Assembly (NCBI RefSeq): GCF_003293675.1
Contig: NZ_CP029984.1
Location: forward strand, 930,043-994,042
Source: Gardnerella leopoldii
GTDB lineage: Bacteria > Actinomycetota > Actinomycetes > Actinomycetales > Bifidobacteriaceae
Length of the DNA stretch: 64,000 nucleotides
Reading direction: 5' to 3'
Position numbers and translations under genes: made by a program. This document shows, one piece after another, positions 58,861-64,000 of this stretch (its first letter is position 1; each line of letters begins with the position of its first letter). The notes under the pieces are model-generated. The model saw nothing but the letters and a program-made list of their open reading frames with translations, searched no databases and had not been told where the DNA came from.

Positions 58861-60615
58861 CTACTTCGATATAGTAAGTTGCGGATTGGAACGCATAAGA
58901 CCATCAGCTACGCCAATTGCAACCAAACACATAACAAGCGAAGATCCACCTGCGGACACAAACGGCATAGGCACTCCCATAACCGGAAGTATTTGCACAA
59001 CAACAAGAATATTAACTAATCCTTGGCCTACAATCCACGTTGCAATACACATTAATACGATTGAAATAAATTGCGATTTCGCTTTTAATGCTGAAGATAG
59101 TATGCACCAACCAATAATTACGTATAGCAAAATTACTGCTGCTGCAACCAAAAAGCCCATCTCTTCGCCAATAATAGCGAAAATAAAATCATTGTGAGCG
59201 TAAGGCAAATAATTCCATTTTTCACGAGAGTTTCCGATGCCAACGCCTAATAGTCCACCAGAAGCCATTGCATATTGAGCGTGAATTGCTTGGAAGCAAA
59301 CGCCTTTAGCTGCTTTTGCATCGCATCCATGCAAAGTAGCAAGAATACGTCGCATACGATTTTGGCTGGTCAAAACAAGCATAGCGACCATAGCAATAGC
59401 AATAAAAATACTTCCTATCAGCCAGCGCGTAGGGAATCCACCAAGATAAAAAGCTATAAGTGCAATAAGAATAATAATTAAAGCAGTACCAAGATCCTTA
59501 CCTGCAATAACAAGCAACAACGATACGCCGAGTCCTGCTGCTACAGGAATATATGCGCGCATTTGCACACGCTCATATGCTTGTTTTGCAGCAATCAAAG
59601 CTATTGGAAGCCAAATACATAATGCAAGTTTTGTAATTTCTGCAGGCTGCAAAGTAATAGGACCAAAAGCAATCCAACCAGCATTACCATTAACTTCACG
59701 TCGTAAACCTGGAACAAATGTTAAGAACTGTGCAATAACAGAAATAATGTAAATGACAGCAACGTATCGTCTATAAACTGTAACTGGAAGTCGAGAAGCA
59801 AAAATATAACCAATTAAACCTAAAACACAATACATTGTTTGGTTTACGCCTTGACCCCAAGGTGCAATTCCGTAGGTAATCATAGTTACTGAAGAACTAG
59901 AAAACACCATGAATAAGCCAAAAATCGACAGTATAACCACTGATACTCGCATGCCGTATAAGCACCACAGTGGGTTAGTTAAACTGCGCAAGCCAACATA
60001 CTTCTTTAACTCTGAATCTTGAGTTTTGCGCTCTAACGAGTTTTTTGAGTAGTCTTTCTTCGAGGAAAATATTCCAGATACAGTATGCGCTAATTTTGCG
60101 TATTTAATTGACTTTGCCGGCTTTGCTGTATTTGCTGGTTTCGCTATCTTTGTTAGCTTTGCAGGTTTCACAGGATTTATAGTATTTACAGGATTTGCTT
60201 GCTCTGCAGGCTTTACAAAATTAGCCCGTTTAGTTTGTTTCGCTTGTTTCGCAACCTTCGACTTCTTTACATCTTTTACAAATTTTACAGATTCATTGAA
60301 AGAAGAACCTACAGATCTGCCAACTTTAGTGACAGAATTACTTACGGACTTACTTACAGACTTTCCTACAGACTTCCCTACAGATTTGCCTAATTCCTTA
60401 CCCGCTTTGCTTGCATACGCTCCTACTTTGCTTATGGACTCGCCTACTTTACTTGCTGAAGTCCTAATAGATTTTTTAAAAGATTCAAATTTTTGTTTTT
60501 GGGAAGAATGAGAAGAATCTGAATCTGCTTCAATATGATCTTCCATAATAACTTCTGAGACTTTGCGCGCTAATGAACGCAAAAACTTTTTAGGCTTATT
60601 ACTGTTGAACACCAT
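58861..60615 (-). CDS. ftsW: Lipid II glycosyltransferase FtsW (SEDS family) with long repetitive N-terminus
   Basis: 584 residues from the ATG at 60615, which overlaps the end of murD by 17 bp; an open frame reaches 60735 but lies wholly within murD. The first 200 or so residues are cytosolic and low-complexity, with tandem KSVG/KSVS units from 12-bp DNA repeats (around 60330-60400) and Lys/Pro/Ala runs. After that come about ten membrane helices with SEDS features: [45 protein letters not shown] and [15 protein letters not shown]. It polymerises septal peptidoglycan with its partner PBP. Confidence 0.93.
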   Translation of the reverse strand: MVFNSNKPKKFLRSLARKVSEVIMEDHIEADSDSSHSSQKQKFESFKKSIRTSASKVGESISKVGAYASKAGKELGKSVGKSVGKSVSKSVSNSVTKVGRSVGSSFNESVKFVKDVKKSKVAKQAKQTKRANFVKPAEQANPVNTINPVKPAKLTKIAKPANTAKPAKSIKYAKLAHTVSGIFSSKKDYSKNSLERKTQDSELKKYVGLRSLTNPLWCLYGMRVSVVILSIFGLFMVFSSSSVTMITYGIAPWGQGVNQTMYCVLGLIGYIFASRLPVTVYRRYVAVIYIISVIAQFLTFVPGLRREVNGNAGWIAFGPITLQPAEITKLALCIWLPIALIAAKQAYERVQMRAYIPVAAGLGVSLLLVIAGKDLGTALIIILIALIAFYLGGFPTRWLIGSIFIAIAMVAMLVLTSQNRMRRILATLHGCDAKAAKGVCFQAIHAQYAMASGGLLGVGIGNSREKWNYLPYAHNDFIFAIIGEEMGFLVAAAVILLYVIIGWCILSSALKAKSQFISIVLMCIATWIVGQGLVNILVVVQILPVMGVPMPFVSAGGSSLVMCLVAIGVADGLMRSNPQLTISK

Positions 60616-62200
60616 GATTATGCACCCATCGTTGAGATTCTTTAGCAAAACGATTGCCGCGATCGGCGTACGAAACAAATTGATCCATAGAGGCACAAGC
60701 AGGAGCAAGCAGAACAACATCACCAGGCTTAGCATAACGCCCAGCAGCTTCTACAGTTTGACGCATAACAGCCTCACCGAATGAAGAATCAGGATTTACA
60801 AGCGAAGTATTCTCAATATTCTCACAAACTAAGTCATCAACGCAATCATATGATTTAGCGCAAGAACCATCCTGTGAAACAATAGTTACTGGAATGTGAG
60901 GAGCTGAACTGTGAAGAGCTTCAACAATTGGACGTTGATCTATTCCAATAACAACAACTGCTTTAATCACATGAAGTTGGTTTGCAATTAAATCTTCAAA
61001 ATGACCACCTTTAGCTAAACCGCCAGCAATCCAAACAACCGAATTATTAGCAAAACTAGCTAAAGATGCACAAGCAGCATGAGCATTAGTTGCTTTAGAA
61101 TCATCTACAAATCTAATACAATGCGAAGGATTTTCATCTTCAGACATCAAAGTCGCAACTGTTTGAATGCGATGACCTCCAGGAGCAAATTCGCGTAAAG
61201 CACGAACTGAAGAATCTACGTCACCAGTTAAACCTAAAGATAAAGCTAACGCAGTAAGAGCATCAGCTAATAAATGCGGATACACACTGCCATCAGGCTC
61301 GCACAGATGTTTTAGCTCACGCAATTCGACAATAGGTTTTAGAGTGCCTTTAGTTCCTCCAGCAACACCGCTGTTATCGACAATCCAACCGTCTTTTACG
61401 CCAATTTCACCATCTTTAGGCTCTCCTAACGTAAAACCAATCTTTTTACAACCATCAGCAACTTGTGCACAATCTGCCAATTTGCTTACACGCTCATCTT
61501 GAGCATTGTAAACCAAAGCTTTTTGCACATTATTAAATACTTTTGACTTGTCACGAGCGTACGCTTCCATGCCACCATGCCAATCTAAATGATCAGCAGC
61601 AATATTAGTAATAGCAGCACAATCAAGAGCTAAAGAATCAGTGAAATGCAATTGGAAAGAGCTTAATTCAACGCATAAAGCATCATGCTCACATTCCAAA
61701 GCAGCATGTGACACAGACTTTCCAATATTTCCCACGGCTGGAGCATTTAATCCGCAAGCGGTTAGCATTGCAGAAGTCATTTCTGTAGTAGAAGTCTTAC
61801 CATTTGTGCCAGTAATGCCAATCCAATAAGCAGGTTTATTCGTGCGATTAGAAGGTACGCGCAAGCGCCACGCTAATTCAACTTCGCTCATTACTGGAAT
61901 ATTGCGCGATGCAGCTTCTTGCAAAAATGGCGTGCGAGGGTTAAATACTGGAGATGTAACAACAGCATCGATTTTAGACCAGTCTATTGCTGAAAAATCA
62001 TGTATATCGGCATCAGGCTTATTTTCGTCTGCAGTCACAGTCTCAGATCCAACAGCGCGCAAAACCTCAGCTGCGCCACGACCCGAAACTCCAAGACCTG
62101 CAACTAATACACGCTTAAAAGCAAATGCTTTATCGCTTGTGCACGACTTACAAGTAGATTCAGACGAAACAGATACTTCATTGCCATCGACAATATTCAT
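60599..62200 (-). CDS. murD: UDP-N-acetylmuramoyl-L-alanine-D-glutamate ligase
   Basis: 533 residues from the ATG at 62200, seven bases after GGAAGG; a TTG at 62215 is inside that site. It adds D-Glu. P-loop [33 protein letters not shown] and [21 protein letters not shown] are the MurD signatures. Longer than E. coli MurD (438) through loops in the central domain and at the N-terminus. Confidence 0.96.
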   Translation of the reverse strand: MNIVDGNEVSVSSESTCKSCTSDKAFAFKRVLVAGLGVSGRGAAEVLRAVGSETVTADENKPDADIHDFSAIDWSKIDAVVTSPVFNPRTPFLQEAASRNIPVMSEVELAWRLRVPSNRTNKPAYWIGITGTNGKTSTTEMTSAMLTACGLNAPAVGNIGKSVSHAALECEHDALCVELSSFQLHFTDSLALDCAAITNIAADHLDWHGGMEAYARDKSKVFNNVQKALVYNAQDERVSKLADCAQVADGCKKIGFTLGEPKDGEIGVKDGWIVDNSGVAGGTKGTLKPIVELRELKHLCEPDGSVYPHLLADALTALALSLGLTGDVDSSVRALREFAPGGHRIQTVATLMSEDENPSHCIRFVDDSKATNAHAACASLASFANNSVVWIAGGLAKGGHFEDLIANQLHVIKAVVVIGIDQRPIVEALHSSAPHIPVTIVSQDGSCAKSYDCVDDLVCENIENTSLVNPDSSFGEAVMRQTVEAAGRYAKPGDVVLLAPACASMDQFVSYADRGNRFAKESQRWVHNHGVQQ

Positions 62201-62224
62201 ATTGAAGCCTTCCAATTTTTGAAA

Positions 62225-63328
62225 TTAAATAAGCAAGCCAGAATGCCCTGCCCAATCGGCGTAGAACATCATAAGTGCAGAAAGCACAAACATAAGCTCA
62301 ATCATCCAGAATCGCACAACAACTTTAGTTTCCGTCCAGCCGAGCAATTCAAAATGATGATGAATAGGAGCCATTTTGAACACGCGCTTATGCGTAGCTT
62401 TAAAGAATCCAACTTGAATAACGTCACTTGCAGCTTCCATTACAAATAATCCACCCAAAATCACAGCCAAAAACTCTGTGTGAGTTGCAATAGAAAGAGC
62501 TGCAAATAATCCGCCTAAAGCCAACGAACCAGTATCTCCCATAAATACTTGAGCAGGATTCGAATTAAACCACAAGAATCCAAAGCAAGCAACAGCAGCG
62601 CAAACAGCAATAATAGTTAAATCGAGAGGGTCAGAAACAGCGTAAGAGAATCCAAAATGACCGCCTCCACGCACATGGTAGCTTTCCCAAAAAGCAATCA
62701 AAGCGTAACCAGCAAAAGCAATCATAGAAGATCCAGAAGCTAAACCATCAAGTCCGTCAGTCAAGTTTACAGCGTTAGACCAAGCAGCAATAAGGAAATT
62801 AACCCAAACAATAAATACTACGATTCCTACACCTTTACCGAGTATAGAAAAATCAAAAAATGGTTTTTCAATAAAACTCATTCCAGGTTGAGCGCTAGCA
62901 ATACCAGATTGAGTTGGCAATAGCAATGACAAAAGCGCGTAAATACTTGCAAAAATAATTTGACCAGTAAACTTCGCATGTACAGAAAGACCAAGATTCT
63001 GCTTTTTACGAACCTTAGCAAAATCATCAATAAAGCCAAGCAAACCCATTGAAAGCATTGCAAACAGCACCAAAACAGCAGACCATGAAGGCGAGCGACC
63101 AACAGAAACATATCTATAAAGAGCAGAAGCAGCCCAACCTGCTACTACAGCAAAATTAATAACAACACCGCCCATAGTTGGCGTGCCACGCTTTACTAAA
63201 TGAGATTGTGGTCCATCTTGGCGAATGTACTGACCGTAGTGCAAACGATGCACTAAACGAATAAGCAAAGGTGTGCCAACAATCGTAACTACGAGCGACA
63301 CCACAATTCCTACAATAAGCGCAATCAC
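62225..63328 (-). CDS. mraY: Phospho-N-acetylmuramoyl-pentapeptide transferase
   Basis: 367 residues with ten membrane helices. It forms lipid I. HLVKRGTPTMGGVVI, DDFAKVRKKQNLGLS, NAVNLTDGLDGLASG and the histidine motif KMAPIHHHFELLGWTE distinguish MraY from the WecA-type enzyme at 31983-33086. Located between murF and murD. Confidence 0.97.
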   Translation of the reverse strand: MIALIVGIVVSLVVTIVGTPLLIRLVHRLHYGQYIRQDGPQSHLVKRGTPTMGGVVINFAVVAGWAASALYRYVSVGRSPSWSAVLVLFAMLSMGLLGFIDDFAKVRKKQNLGLSVHAKFTGQIIFASIYALLSLLLPTQSGIASAQPGMSFIEKPFFDFSILGKGVGIVVFIVWVNFLIAAWSNAVNLTDGLDGLASGSSMIAFAGYALIAFWESYHVRGGGHFGFSYAVSDPLDLTIIAVCAAVACFGFLWFNSNPAQVFMGDTGSLALGGLFAALSIATHTEFLAVILGGLFVMEAASDVIQVGFFKATHKRVFKMAPIHHHFELLGWTETKVVVRFWMIELMFVLSALMMFYADWAGHSGLLI

Positions 63329-63406
63329 CGCTTAACCTCCGTTTACTGTTCTGTTTGCTATAATACTTAATTTATTAATTTCACACTTATATTGAGCATC
63401 GAGCAG

Positions 63407-64000
63407 TTAAATATTTGCCCAATGTTCAGCAAGCACGCTCAAGCCTGAAGCATGAGAGCCTTTCAATAACACAACACTACTCGGATGCTCGGCCACAAGT
63501 TTCCAAACAATATCATCAGCCTCATCCGCACTGTGTACAAAATAGACTGCCTCATGAGAAGAAGGTAGTTTATTATTCCAAGAAGAACGCGCACCTTGAG
63601 CAATACAGTGAGCTAATTTATCTAAGTCAGAGTCCGTTTTCGAACCAACAGCAACAACCGCATCGACACTCGAATTTGCCACATATTCTCCAATATTTGT
63701 GTGCAATTCATCTTCGTTGCTGCCAAGCTCCAACATAGAACCAAGAACCGCTATACGGAAAGGTTTCGAAGATGCACTACAAGAATCATTTTCATAAGCG
63801 CACAAACCATCGATTCCTGCTTTCATAGAATCAGGATTTGCATTAAAGGAATCATCAATAAGTGTAAATTTCTCGTCATTCTTAGAAACTGTACTCAATT
63901 GCATGCGATGCGGGCTAATATGCGAAACTTTAGACAGCACAGAAGCAATATCATCTAAAGTCATTCCCAAATATCTGGCAACATTTGCTGCTGCAAGCGC
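63407..64000 (-). CDS. murF: UDP-MurNAc-tripeptide-D-alanyl-D-alanine ligase, C-terminal part (cut by window edge)
   Basis: The last 197 codons of a Mur ligase; the frame stays open to base 64000. ALAAANVARYLGM starts the visible part (central/C-terminal domain), followed by LIDDSFNANPDSMKAGID and the C-terminal Rossmann domain RIAVLGSMLELGSNEDELH, which fit MurF. Its place directly before mraY agrees. The ATP-binding loop is outside the window. Confidence 0.92.
   Translation of the reverse strand, partial: ALAAANVARYLGMTLDDIASVLSKVSHISPHRMQLSTVSKNDEKFTLIDDSFNANPDSMKAGIDGLCAYENDSCSASSKPFRIAVLGSMLELGSNEDELHTNIGEYVANSSVDAVVAVGSKTDSDLDKLAHCIAQGARSSWNNKLPSSHEAVYFVHSADEADDIVWKLVAEHPSSVVLLKGSHASGLSVLAEHWANI

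Noticed and set aside
60616..60735. A 40-residue hydrophobic N-terminal extension of FtsW
   Set aside because: It lies wholly within murD in another frame and lacks a ribosome-binding site; the start at 60615 is preferred.

Overview
The window looks like a chromosome segment of a low-GC member of the Bifidobacteriaceae, most likely Gardnerella. This is an inference from several signs. The tmRNA encodes the bifidobacterial-type tag AKSNRTEFALAA. The orders prfB-ftsE-ftsX-(CHAP hydrolase)-smpB, rpmE-prfA-prmC-tsaC-wecA, rpsL-rpsG-fusA-tuf and murF-mraY-murD-ftsW-murG-murC-ftsQ are actinobacterial. Cas9 is a compact II-C form, and there is a giant sortase-anchored surface protein. Nearly all genes lie on the minus strand.

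Layout. 1-6.8 kb: 5' part of coaX, an orphan sugar-binding lipoprotein, glmS, and a polar amino acid ABC transporter (binding lipoprotein, permease, ATPase). 7-12.7 kb: RF2, FtsE, FtsX, a secreted coiled-coil/CHAP hydrolase and SmpB, which reads as an FtsEX-controlled septal hydrolase module next to translation-rescue genes. 12.8-15.8 kb: map and a divergent M13 metallopeptidase (pepO-like). 15.8-21.9 kb: accessory island with a 450-bp element bounded by inverted repeats and carrying five stem-loops, a tracrRNA, a three-repeat CRISPR array, cas2, cas1 and cas9. The island is bracketed by a 113-bp duplication of the pepO 3' end. 22-30 kb: CAP-domain surface protein, an SSB paralogue, a zinc-ribbon membrane protein, proS, a PIF1-type helicase and orn. 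30-36.5 kb: guaB and the wecA-tsaC-prmC-prfA-rpmE group. 36.6-45.9 kb: one 3127-codon cell-wall-anchored protein with a G9/T9 homopolymer tract about 190 bp upstream. 46.3-49.7 kb: ssrA, miaA, a small alarmone synthetase and a Bax-inhibitor-1 family protein. 49.7-54.5 kb: a pair of dispersed palindromic repeats and the str operon. 54.7-64 kb: the division and cell-wall (dcw) cluster, running off the end inside murF.

The most interesting material is the CRISPR island. It is a complete II-C system with intact catalytic residues. Every repeat ends in an extended -10 promoter (TGATATAAT), as in the processing-independent Neisseria system. A degenerate inverted repeat supplies the stop codon of cas2. 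The flanking pepO duplication suggests the whole locus arrived, and could leave, by recombination at the pepO tail. Other points of note are the phase-variation-type tract before the giant adhesin, a family of GC-rich intergenic repeats whose terminal hairpins differ in sequence but keep perfect pairing, and several division or translation genes (ftsE, ftsQ, ftsW, tsaC, prmC) carrying in-frame 9-18 bp tandem repeats.

All functional names rest on reading motifs and gene order by eye; no database search was run.
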